This document shows, in pieces, positions 4,783-11,651 of a DNA stretch of 11,651 nucleotides (the stretch's first letter is position 1; every line of letters begins with the position of its first letter). The notes under the pieces are model-generated. The model was given only the letters and a program-made list of their open reading frames with translations. It made no database searches and had not been told where the DNA came from. Position numbers and translations under genes: made by a program. This stretch comes from an uncultured Lachnospiraceae bacterium (lineage in GTDB: Bacteria > Bacillota > Clostridia > Lachnospirales > Lachnospiraceae). The stretch is from the NCBI GenBank assembly GCA_910588285.1, contig CAJUQB010000130.1, positions 1-11,651 on the forward strand. Reading direction: 5' to 3'.

Positions 4783-6807
4783 TTGGCAGATAACATACAG
4801 CATGAAGATTTCGGGGAAAAGATCGGCGGCGCCAAAAAAGACTTGTGGAAGGACCGGGGGCTTTATGTGAACGACCTGGACGCCATGAATGAGCGTGAGG
4901 CCGAGAAATTCGTAAAAAAGGATAATATCTGGAAGAAACCGGATTATACGGCCATGCTTGATGACGGGATTCCCCTTGGCGTGGTCTATTTTATCAAAAA
5001 GGCGCGGGACGGGCTGAATGCCTCCCCGCAGTATTACCGCAGGGATGATACGCCGGAGAAACGCCTTGCAAGGCAGAAAGAATATATCAGGACGGTACGG
5101 GAGCTGCAAAGCACGGTCTCGGAGGTCCGCACCGTGGAGGAGGCAATGAAGGTCTATGACCGTTTCTTTGTGGAAAACGGGTATCTGGAACAGGTGCAGG
5201 GCTGGGGCAGCGGCACCCATTACCGGGCAACGGAGAAGGGTCAGGAGAACCCAGCCATTACAAACAAGCTGTCCAATACCCTGATGATCCGCTCAGCGGG
5301 ATATTTTGAGCGGAACTTTACACAGAAAGCACAGAAGGAACAGTTTGGCGTTTCCAAAAACCAGAAGGTGCCGAAGGGTTATGCGATCCATTTCAACGAC
5401 GGGAAGAATACCTATGCCAAAAATAATGACTGGAAACCTGATACCTACTATGTGACGAAGGGTTATTCCATCTTACAGACAAATTTTGAAACGCGGGAGG
5501 CTGCCCTGAAATGGGTGCAGGAGCTGGCAAAAGGCCGCAGCAAAAGCGGAAAGACGCGGTTTGTGCCTCCACAGCTTATCGCTGTGCGGCGAACCGGGCC
5601 GGATTACAGAAACGGTGCAGAGATTACCGGGCAGCACTACCTTGATACCTTCGGGTTCCGCGGCGGTGAGTTTGGGAACTGGATGAACCAGAATGACCGG
5701 CAGGCTTCCCTCGACATGGGTTTTGAAGCGCTCAAAGATTTGGCGTCTGCCCTGCAGGTCAGCGACAAAGACATTGCCTACCAGGGAACGCTTGCTATCG
5801 CTTTCGGCGCCAGGGGCAGCGGCAACGCGGCGGCCCATTATGAACCGCTTCGCAAGGTTATCAACCTTACGAAGATGCACGGGGCCGGCTCTTTAGCCCA
5901 TGAATGGTGGCACGGGTTTGACGATTACCTGGGTACGAAAATGGGCGCAAAAGGGATGCTCTCGGAACAGCCCCGCCTCTATGCGCCGTTCCAAAAGTTG
6001 ATTGATACCATGAAATATAAGCCGGAGACCCCAGAGCAGGCGGCAGCCCGTACCGAAGCGCAGACAGAGCGCACCCGGAAAAATGCGGCAAGCTGGCTGG
6101 ATTCTGCGGTGCTCGGTTCTCTGAAACGGTATGGCAATGAGGCACAAATGGAAACCTACGCGGTTCTCAGGGAGGCGTTTTTGTCCGGCGAGGCCGGCTC
6201 CGTGGAACAGATCAGCGCTTTTAAGAAGTCTGTCACCGGGCGGGTGATCCCCAAAAGTGAGCGGGAACGACTGGAAATATTCGAGCACATGCTGTCCGGG
6301 ATGCAGGCGCAGGAGGCTCCGCAGATCGGGCGGGTGGAAACTGATTTTTACCGGAATTCCGTGCGCATGGGTAAGGAATGTGAAAAGGACGGCGGCTATT
6401 GGGACAGCAACACGGAAATGACCGCCAGGGCCTTTGCCTGTTACATCAAGGATAAGCTGCCCTATCAATCAGATTATTTGGCAGGCCATGCGGACTGTGC
6501 TGTCACCTTTGCGACTGATAAAGACGGAAAAATGGAGGTTTTGAAAGCCTATCCTGAAGGTGAGGAACGCAGGGCCATCAATGCGGTATTTGACGAGATC
6601 GTGGCAGACCTGAAACGGGAGCAGATACTTACCCATTCGGATGTGACGCTGCCCATTCCGGTGCAGCCGTTGGCGGAGAATGAGCAGATTTCCATATTTA
6701 CAGCGGATCGGCCTTCGGTCATGGCGCAGCTTGCAGCGGCGAAACCGGCAGAAAAAACTACCCCGGCACAGGCGGTTCCCAAAAAGAGCCATGCGCCGGA
6801 GATTTAA
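4783..6807 (+). CDS. LPD1-type polyvalent protein with HEWWH metallopeptidase-like motif
   Basis: This is a 674-aa protein starting at TTG 4783, 7-9 bases after GGAGGTGATAAG; no ATG is suitably placed. Residues 1-130 are charged and helical. Residues about 304-390 match the LPD1 domain as I recall it from ICE and phage polyvalent proteins (AIAFGARGSGNAAAHYEPLR, then AHEWWHGFDDYLG). HEWWH (373-377) fits the HExxH zinc-binding motif, and a downstream Glu (E545, in NTEMTARAFACYI) could be a third ligand. The last 33 residues form a basic, Pro/Ala/Lys-rich tail (DRPSVMAQLAAAK) shared with the next two proteins. Polyvalent proteins are proposed to enter the recipient with the DNA and counter host defences. 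Peptidase activity is a motif-based inference. The frame is certain. Confidence 0.85.
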   Translation: MADNIQHEDFGEKIGGAKKDLWKDRGLYVNDLDAMNEREAEKFVKKDNIWKKPDYTAMLDDGIPLGVVYFIKKARDGLNASPQYYRRDDTPEKRLARQKEYIRTVRELQSTVSEVRTVEEAMKVYDRFFVENGYLEQVQGWGSGTHYRATEKGQENPAITNKLSNTLMIRSAGYFERNFTQKAQKEQFGVSKNQKVPKGYAIHFNDGKNTYAKNNDWKPDTYYVTKGYSILQTNFETREAALKWVQELAKGRSKSGKTRFVPPQLIAVRRTGPDYRNGAEITGQHYLDTFGFRGGEFGNWMNQNDRQASLDMGFEALKDLASALQVSDKDIAYQGTLAIAFGARGSGNAAAHYEPLRKVINLTKMHGAGSLAHEWWHGFDDYLGTKMGAKGMLSEQPRLYAPFQKLIDTMKYKPETPEQAAARTEAQTERTRKNAASWLDSAVLGSLKRYGNEAQMETYAVLREAFLSGEAGSVEQISAFKKSVTGRVIPKSERERLEIFEHMLSGMQAQEAPQIGRVETDFYRNSVRMGKECEKDGGYWDSNTEMTARAFACYIKDKLPYQSDYLAGHADCAVTFATDKDGKMEVLKAYPEGEERRAINAVFDEIVADLKREQILTHSDVTLPIPVQPLAENEQISIFTADRPSVMAQLAAAKPAEKTTPAQAVPKKSHAPEI

Positions 6808-6823
6808 GGAGGTGTGAAAGATT

Positions 6824-7654
6824 TTGGAAGAAAATAAAGATTACCGCGCTTACCGGTATGGCGACCGCTTAGAACCGGGATATGAGCTGAAAGTCGAGCA
6901 CAGTATTTCTTGTGAAGATGTAGATATTTCTTCCTTGATAACAATGGGAGCCGAAAATCTGGAATCCATGCGCCAAGGCAGCATTGACGGTGAACAGAAA
7001 GCCTATGAGATTGTGGTTGCTGCGGCAAAGCAATGGGAAAAGCAGGCAGCCGCCACGCAGATGATTAACCGGGCATTGGAATATCTGCGAACCCCGGAAG
7101 TAAAGCACACGGCGAACAGGTGGCAGCCCAATCCAAATAACAATGACTGGGAGGAAATCAGCAACCGGGTTTATAAGATGACCTGCCGGATCAGGGAAGA
7201 TACCAAATATGATTCGGAGACAAAACAGAGTGTTCCGGTTGTCTGGTATGTGACCTGGGATTTGTATTTGAATTCACCGAAGGACGGCTACAGTATCCAT
7301 CTCGCAGGACAGGACAAGAAACGCTATACGGATAAAGCCTCTGCCGTAAAATATCTGGATGGGCGCAAGAAAGCCTATTCCCATCTGTTTGCGGAGATTT
7401 CACCGCCCATCCCTAAAGAGCATGAAAACTGTTTTACGGTCAATGGTGCACTTCTCCCCGGATATACAGTGGAAGGCCAGGAACCGGTAAAAACAGACCG
7501 CGCCGCCGCCGAAGTTTCGGAGGGTGGTATTTCTATGCCTGAAAAGCCGGAGAAACCTTCCGTGCTGGAAAAGCTGTCTGCGGCCAAAACACAGGAGAAA
7601 ACACCTGCTGCTCCTGGTGTGGCAAATAAAAAGAAGGAGGATATGCAGATTTGA
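6824..7654 (+). CDS. Conserved ICE protein of unknown function with shared C-terminal tail
   Basis: This 276-aa protein starts at TTG 6824, after GGAGGTG at 6808-6814. No named domain is recognised. Residues 1-75 hold a charged helical region (DGEQKAYEIVVAAAKQWEKQ). Residues 95-225 look like one alpha/beta domain (NNDWEEISNRVYKMTCRIRE, then VVWYVTWDLYLNSPKDGYSI and KRYTDKASAVKYLDGRKKAY). Residues 243-276 are a basic tail beginning EKPSVLEKLSAAK that resembles the tails of its two neighbours. The stop overlaps the next TTG start (TTGA), so the two are coupled. The context suggests an accessory role in transfer or establishment, but no activity can be assigned. Confidence 0.83.
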   Translation: MEENKDYRAYRYGDRLEPGYELKVEHSISCEDVDISSLITMGAENLESMRQGSIDGEQKAYEIVVAAAKQWEKQAAATQMINRALEYLRTPEVKHTANRWQPNPNNNDWEEISNRVYKMTCRIREDTKYDSETKQSVPVVWYVTWDLYLNSPKDGYSIHLAGQDKKRYTDKASAVKYLDGRKKAYSHLFAEISPPIPKEHENCFTVNGALLPGYTVEGQEPVKTDRAAAEVSEGGISMPEKPEKPSVLEKLSAAKTQEKTPAAPGVANKKKEDMQI

Positions 7655-8754
7655 AAGTGTTGATGATAGAGCCTGGGAAAGCGCCTTATGAGGCCGAGCT
7701 TGACGGGAGCCTTGAATCCATGCAGAAGGCAGTCGGGGGAGGCATAGAGGGCTACTACCCTTATGCGGAGCCTGTCGCGATTGTCTGCAATGATGAAGGG
7801 AAAATAAACGGGCTGCCCCTGAACAGGGCAATTTATAATGAGGACGGCGAAATGCTCGAGATCATGGCGGGTACCTTTTTCATGGCCGGTCTCGGTGAGG
7901 AAAGTTTTACCGACCTTCCCGATTACTTTATGGATCAGTATAAGGAACAGTTCAAATATCCGGAAAAATTTTACCGGCTGGCGGGTGAGATCGTTGCGGT
8001 GAAGCAGCCCCTCCCACCGGAAGAAAAGCAGCAGCCGGTTTCTGTCATGGAGGAACCGGGCAGGGATGACATAAGGCTTGACGACACCACGGATTTGGCC
8101 TTTGACCTGGACGAATTTTTCAGGCAGAACAGCGGGGCCTATGCAGACCTGTACCCGGATTCCCATGCAGAGAAAGAGCGCATGGCGGACGAGCTGCTTT
8201 CAGGAGATACCGGAAAAATCCGCATGAGGCTGGCGGCATTTGAGCGCGAGGAACACATGGAGGGAGAAACAGCGCCGCTTTTAGCGCGTATTTCTTCCTA
8301 TAAAAAAGAGTATGGGATCAGCACTTATTCTATTTATCAGCTTGACTTATCGGACAATACAGATAACTTCCGTTTTATGTCCCTGGACTGGCTGGAAAGT
8401 AAAGGGCTTTCCGTGGATCGGGACCATTACCAGATGGTCTATGCAATGCAGCGGGAACCGGGCGAAACGCTGGAGGATATTTACAGGCGTTTTAATATCG
8501 ACCACCCGGAAGATTTCAGGGGTCACTCCCTTTCCGTTTCCGATGTGGTGGTCCTGCATGAGAATGGTGCGGATGCCGCATATTACGTGGACAGTATCGG
8601 CTTCAAGGAGCTGCCGGGCTTCTTCGGCGCAGGCGCGCCGGAAGCGAAACGGGATGTTTCGGTGCGGGAGCAGCTTGACAATGCAAGAAAACAGGCAGCA
8701 CAGGCAGAGCCGAAAGCGCCGGATAAAAAGGCCAGAGGGCCGGAAAGGAGCTGA
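7651..8754 (+). CDS. DUF3846 plus YodL-domain protein
   Basis: This 367-aa protein starts at TTG 7651 after AAGGAGG (7634-7640), with its start overlapping the previous stop. Residues 1-108 match DUF3846 as I remember it (MKVLMIEPGKAPYEAELDGS, then GYYPYAEPVAIVCNDEGKIN). The middle (about 125-210) is an acidic linker. Residues about 224-327 fit the YodL domain (STYSIYQLDLSDN, FRFMSLDWLESKGLSVDRDH, then HSLSVSDVVVLHENG). Residues 334-367 are the basic shared tail, beginning RDVSVREQLDNARK. YodL domains are common in ICE and phage polyvalent proteins, and their biochemical role is unknown. The acidic character would also fit DNA mimicry, but that is speculation. Assignment of both domains is by motif memory, without a profile search. 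Confidence 0.82.
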   Translation: MKVLMIEPGKAPYEAELDGSLESMQKAVGGGIEGYYPYAEPVAIVCNDEGKINGLPLNRAIYNEDGEMLEIMAGTFFMAGLGEESFTDLPDYFMDQYKEQFKYPEKFYRLAGEIVAVKQPLPPEEKQQPVSVMEEPGRDDIRLDDTTDLAFDLDEFFRQNSGAYADLYPDSHAEKERMADELLSGDTGKIRMRLAAFEREEHMEGETAPLLARISSYKKEYGISTYSIYQLDLSDNTDNFRFMSLDWLESKGLSVDRDHYQMVYAMQREPGETLEDIYRRFNIDHPEDFRGHSLSVSDVVVLHENGADAAYYVDSIGFKELPGFFGAGAPEAKRDVSVREQLDNARKQAAQAEPKAPDKKARGPERS

Positions 8755-8760
8755 TAGCCT

Positions 8761-9561
8761 ATGCTGATGGCAGTAGAAGGCCCCTATGCGCTGATGGTGC
8801 AGCCGGACGATATTTTAATCTCTCCCCGTGAGGTAGACGAACATTTTGGTACAATGGCCTGCTTCCACCCCCGCTATGCGCTGGGTGACAGTCACAATTA
8901 CATGGATAAAGATGATTTCCTGCGGGAGATGTATTTAGATACCGTGGGGCATGATGAAGCGGGTCTGAAACGCTATGAACATATGGTGAACATTGTGAGC
9001 AGCCGGTTCCGGCACGGGCCAAAGACGGAGGAACGGGCGGTTGATGACGCCATGCTGAAGGTGATCTCCGAAAAATATATTACGCTGCCCCTTTATCTCA
9101 TGGATCACAGCGGCCTTGCCATGCAGACCACAAGTTTCAATGATCCCTGGGACAGCGGGCAGGTGGGATGGATTTATGTTTCCAAAGAGGATGCCCTAAA
9201 AGAGTTCGGCGGTGAAAAAATGACCGGTGCCATTCGGAAAAAGGCGGAGGATTTGATGCGCAGCGAAGTCGCTGCCTATGATTCCTACCTGCGAGGCGAG
9301 TGCTACGGATTTGAGCTTTACAAAAACGGTGAGCTCACGGATAGCTGCTGGGGCTTTATGGGAGACCTGGCCGATGTCTGTAAAGATATGGCGGATTACC
9401 TGCCGGACGAGTGCAGGGGCATGGTGGAACACCTGGAGGAACAGGATCACCCGGCGACCATCATCAAGACGCTTCTGAAACATGCGAAAATCCAGGTAGA
9501 GCAGGCGGCAAAAGCCTTTGAGCACGCCCCGCGCCAGCAGGTGATTGGGGATGCCCGTTAA
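8761..9561 (+). CDS. Conserved phage/ICE protein of unknown function, 266 aa
   Basis: The ATG at 8761 lies 10 bases after AAAGGAG, and a second ATG (8767) is less well spaced. Residues 5-100 contain ILISPREVDEHFGTMACFHP and many acidic residues. Residues 108-150 contain MDHSGLAMQTTSFNDPWDSG and QVGWIYVSKEDALKEFGG, a block I recall in hypothetical proteins of Firmicute phages and ICEs. Residues 170-225 contain YDSYLRGECYGFELYKNGE and a predicted helix near the end. There is no membrane segment or signal peptide. It lacks the basic tail of its three upstream neighbours. It sits between the polyvalent genes and the PcfB/VirD4 pair, so a role in the recipient or in transfer is possible, but no function is established. 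Confidence 0.82.
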   Translation: MLMAVEGPYALMVQPDDILISPREVDEHFGTMACFHPRYALGDSHNYMDKDDFLREMYLDTVGHDEAGLKRYEHMVNIVSSRFRHGPKTEERAVDDAMLKVISEKYITLPLYLMDHSGLAMQTTSFNDPWDSGQVGWIYVSKEDALKEFGGEKMTGAIRKKAEDLMRSEVAAYDSYLRGECYGFELYKNGELTDSCWGFMGDLADVCKDMADYLPDECRGMVEHLEEQDHPATIIKTLLKHAKIQVEQAAKAFEHAPRQQVIGDAR

Positions 9562-9577
9562 ACAGTTATTTCCTATT

Positions 9578-9583
9578 TATAAT
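9578..9583 (+). promoter_or_regulatory. Possible internal -10 element before pcfB
   Basis: TATAAT lies in the only AT-rich gap of the operon (9562-9612), just before the pcfB ribosome site. No acceptable -35 is found at 16-18 bases upstream and there is no extended TGn, so an internal promoter here is weakly supported. Confidence 0.25.
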
Positions 9584-9612
9584 TACAGAATCTATCAGGA
9601 AGGAGGATGCTT

Positions 9613-10083
9613 ATGCAGGAAGATTTGGAACAGCGGACCGTATCGGTCTCCATCCAGGCAGCAAAGCTGTCCGGGCGGGTGCTGCGTTCTGCGATTGCCG
9701 CTGTGCTCCGTAAGATGGAGCAGGAACGCACTACCCCGAAAGTCGGAAGGAACAGCATGAAACGGCTGACCTATAAAGACCCAGGGGCCAATACCATTGA
9801 AGTGTCCGGCAGAATCCGTTCTTTTGAGCGGTACGCCAGAAAACACCAGGTCCGCTACTATATTGAAAAAGAGCTGGGGACCGATCCCCCGAAATGGACG
9901 GTCTATTTCAAGGCGAATCAGGCGGACGCGCTGACGGCGGCTTTTAAGGAATATACCCGGAAAGACCTTGCCCGTACACAGAGACCTTCTCTGCTCTCCC
10001 AGCTTCATAAATTTAAGGAGCTGGCGCAGGCGCTTGGCCGTGACCGGGTGAAAAACAAGGAACACGGAGGCCCAGAACGATGA
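9613..10083 (+). CDS. pcfB: PcfB-family (DUF3801) conjugation protein
   Basis: This 156-aa protein starts at the ATG 9613, 6 bases after AGGAGG; the in-frame ATG at 9607 abuts the ribosome site and is unlikely. The pattern QRTVSVSIQAAKLSGRVLRS, a short basic stretch (RTTPKVGRNSMKRLTYKD), then IRSFERYARKHQVRYYIEKE and a C-terminal helix with RPSLLSQLHKFKEL is typical of PcfB (DUF3801). In the pCF10 system PcfB precedes the coupling protein PcfC and is thought to assist presentation of the relaxase-DNA complex to it. Here the pair is kept, with ATGA overlap of stop and start. The symbol is family-level only. The protein is soluble and basic, consistent with DNA or relaxosome contact. Confidence 0.88.
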   Translation: MQEDLEQRTVSVSIQAAKLSGRVLRSAIAAVLRKMEQERTTPKVGRNSMKRLTYKDPGANTIEVSGRIRSFERYARKHQVRYYIEKELGTDPPKWTVYFKANQADALTAAFKEYTRKDLARTQRPSLLSQLHKFKELAQALGRDRVKNKEHGGPER

Positions 10084-11597
10084 AGATAGATACCGATACT
10101 CTCAAAAAGCAGGTGATCCTTCACCTGCCCTATCTGTTGTTCCTTCTGGTATTTGCGAAGCTGGGCGAGGCGGTGCGCCTTGCCCCCGGAGCGGACGCCT
10201 CACAGAAATTGTTAGGGCTGTCCGAAGGTTTTAGTATGGCCTTTCAGAGTATGTGGCCGGGTGCGGCGCTGGACTGGCTGGTGGGATTATGCGGTGCGGT
10301 GATTGTGCGGCTGGCTGTCTATCTCAGAGGAAAGGACGCAAAAAAATACCGCAAAAATGTGGAATACGGATCGGCCCGTTGGGGCAACAAAACAGACATT
10401 GCCCCTTTTATGGACCCGAAACCGGAAAACAACATTATCCTGACGCAGACCGAGGGGCTTATGATGTCCGGCAGGCCGAAGAATCCGGCCCATGCCCGCA
10501 ATAAAAATGTGCTGGTAGTCGGTGGTTCCGGCTCTGGTAAGACGAGATTTTTTATCAAGCCCAATCTTATGCAGATGCACTCATCGTATGTTGTCACTGA
10601 TCCGAAAGGTACGGTCTTGATTGAGGTAGGAAAACTATTAAGCCGTGGCACACCGAAACTGGATAAGGACGGCAACCCGGTCCGGGGAAAGAATGGAAAA
10701 ATCGTGTATGAGCCTTATGAGATCAAGGTATTCAATACGATCAACTTTTCAAAAAGTATGCACTACAACCCTTTTGCCTACATTCACAATGAGAAGGATA
10801 TTCTGAAACTGGTAACGGTGCTGATCGCAAACACCAAAGGAGAAGGAAAATCAGGTGACGATTTCTGGGTCAAAGCCGAAACCTTGCTTTACACAGCGTT
10901 GATCGGCTATATTTATTATGAGGCCCCCACAAACGAGCAGAATTTTTCCACCCTGGTAGAAATGATAAACGCTATGGAGGTCCGGGAGGATGACGAAAGT
11001 TTCAAAAATGCCGTTGACCTTCTCTTTGACGCACTGGAGCAAAAAGACCCGGACCACTTCGCCTTACGCCAGTATAAAAAATACAAACTTGCGGCGGGCA
11101 AGACAGCAAAATCGATCCTTATTTCCTGCGGTGCCAGACTTGCCCCCTTCGACATTAAGGAAGTCCGGGAGATCACTATGTATGACGAGCTGGAGCTTGA
11201 CCTGGTGGGAGACAGAAAAACGGCGCTGTTCTTTATTATCAGCGATACGGACGCGACCTTTAATTTCCTTGTCAGTATGGCCTATACCCAGTTATTCAAT
11301 CTGCTCTGTGAGCGTGCCGATGACAAGTACGGCGGCAGGCTGCCGGTGCATGTGCGGTGCCTGATCGACGAGGCAGCCAATATTGGGCAGATTCCAAACC
11401 TGGAAAAGCTGATGGCAACGATCCGTTCCAGGGAGATTTCGGCCTGTCTGGTCCTGCAGGCGCAGAGCCAGCTAAAGGCGCTTTATAAGGATAACATGGA
11501 CACCATCATCGGCAACTGTGACGCTTCCCTTTTCCTGGGAGGCAAGGAAGAAACCACGCTGAAAAGCTGGAACTCCCTGCTTGGGAAAGAGACCATC
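10080..11597 (+). CDS. virD4: VirD4/TraG-type coupling protein (T4CP), 5' exon
   Basis: The ATG overlaps the pcfB stop, with GGAGG 9 bases upstream. The ORF gives 506 codons to 11597; the frame then runs 8 more codons to a stop at 11622-11624 inside the intron. Residues about 13-30 and 60-82 are hydrophobic segments that anchor the protein in the membrane. Walker A is GGSGSGKT (148-155), and Walker B is VRCLIDEAANIG (D430, E431). Further conserved family motifs (FFIISDTDATFNFL, then LFLGGKEETTLKSW) follow, and the exon ends at GKETI. The usual family length is about 600 aa, so roughly 90 residues should lie in a 3' exon beyond the window. The protein would use ATP to bring the relaxase-DNA complex to the transfer channel. 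Without intron splicing the product would lack its C-terminus. The symbol is family-level. Confidence 0.9.
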
Positions 11598-11651
11598 GTG
11601 CGCCCGTTAGGGTGTATGCCATAAACCGCCTTTAGCAAGCGGTAGACAAAG
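11598..11651 (+). mobile_element. 5' end of a group II intron (runs off right edge)
   Basis: The sequence from 11598 begins GTGCG, the group II 5' consensus, and reads GTGCGCCCGTTAGGGTG, very close to the start of known bacterial introns such as Ll.LtrB (GUGCGCCC-AGAU-AGGGUG, from memory). CGCCC (11601-11605) pairs with GGGTG (11610-11614) on a GTTA loop. ACCGC (11625-11629) pairs with GCGGT (11639-11643) on a 9-base loop. Coupling-protein homology ends exactly at 11597, on a codon boundary. The sense orientation permits splicing from the mRNA. The bases just before the junction (for example ACCATC, 11592-11597) would be IBS1, but the EBS and the reverse transcriptase gene lie beyond the window. 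It is 54 bases only, yet very distinctive. Confidence 0.85.

Noticed and set aside
5893..6468. 191-aa minus-strand ORF
   Set aside because: It is antisense to the LPD1 gene, with no start signals and no recognisable motifs.
7375..8166. 263-aa minus-strand ORF
   Set aside because: It is antisense to the 276-aa and YodL genes, which have clear starts, ribosome sites and domain motifs; it is a high-GC shadow frame.
9545..9760. 71-aa plus-strand ORF overlapping pcfB
   Set aside because: It overlaps pcfB in another frame, lacks a proper ribosome site and has a Cys/Arg-rich shadow-type composition.
11598..11624. Coupling-protein end VRPLGCMP as a genuine C-terminus
   Set aside because: The eight residues are encoded by the conserved 5' end of a group II intron and do not match the family, which continues for about 90 residues.
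1..11651. CRISPR array, tRNA or rRNA genes
   Set aside because: No regularly spaced repeats with unique spacers and no tRNA- or rRNA-like sequence were seen; the only tandem repeats are the coding 15-mers.

Overview
This window looks like the leading part of a Tn1549/Tn916-type integrative and conjugative element (ICE) from a gut Clostridia-type Firmicute (Lachnospiraceae or Oscillospiraceae would fit). The evidence is strong AAGGAGG-type ribosome sites, several TTG starts, a GC-rich conjugation operon (about 55% GC by eye) beside a much more AT-rich flank, and a gene order typical of these elements: HTH/DUF6017 replication protein, DUF3991-Toprim protein, small HTH protein, LPD1 and YodL/DUF3846 'polyvalent' proteins, a PcfB-family protein and a VirD4-type coupling protein. 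Species cannot be fixed from the sequence.

Layout. Positions 1-801, on the minus strand, hold two tyrosine recombinase genes that overlap at an ATGCTAG stop/start. The one reading off the left edge (1-622) has an intact start. The one before it survives only as its last 61 codons (616-801), beginning inside the catalytic Arg-His box. The break near 801 is where I place the left end of the ICE, so the element seems to have inserted into a resident recombinase gene. From 802 to 1058 there is no gene. This stretch has a perfect TATAAT right at the ICE edge, a 10-bp direct repeat, a hairpin and a bulged hairpin plus T-run that looks like a leader terminator or attenuator.

From 1059 to the right edge all genes read rightwards as one tightly packed operon, with gaps of about 0-70 bp and several start/stop overlaps. 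First come a protein of unknown function, the replication-initiator-like protein (with five 15-bp tandem repeats inside its gene), a Toprim primase-like protein and a small HTH protein. Next are five large proteins probably acting in establishment or host interaction: an unknown 303-aa protein, an LPD1 protein with an HEWWH motif, an unknown 276-aa protein, a DUF3846-YodL protein and an unknown 266-aa protein. The operon ends with PcfB and the VirD4-like ATPase, which would hand the relaxase-DNA complex to the type IV secretion channel. The relaxase, the channel genes and the ICE's own integrase are not in the window and presumably lie further right.

The coupling-protein gene is interrupted at 11597/11598 by what looks like the 5' end of a group II intron (GTGCG start, two domain-I-like hairpins), in the sense orientation and between codons. 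Most of the intron lies beyond the window.

The best candidates for new biology are: the coupling-protein intron; a shared basic C-terminal tail on three consecutive proteins, all of which also start with TTG; the possible hybrid promoter and attenuator at the ICE edge; and the tandem repeats inside the replication gene.
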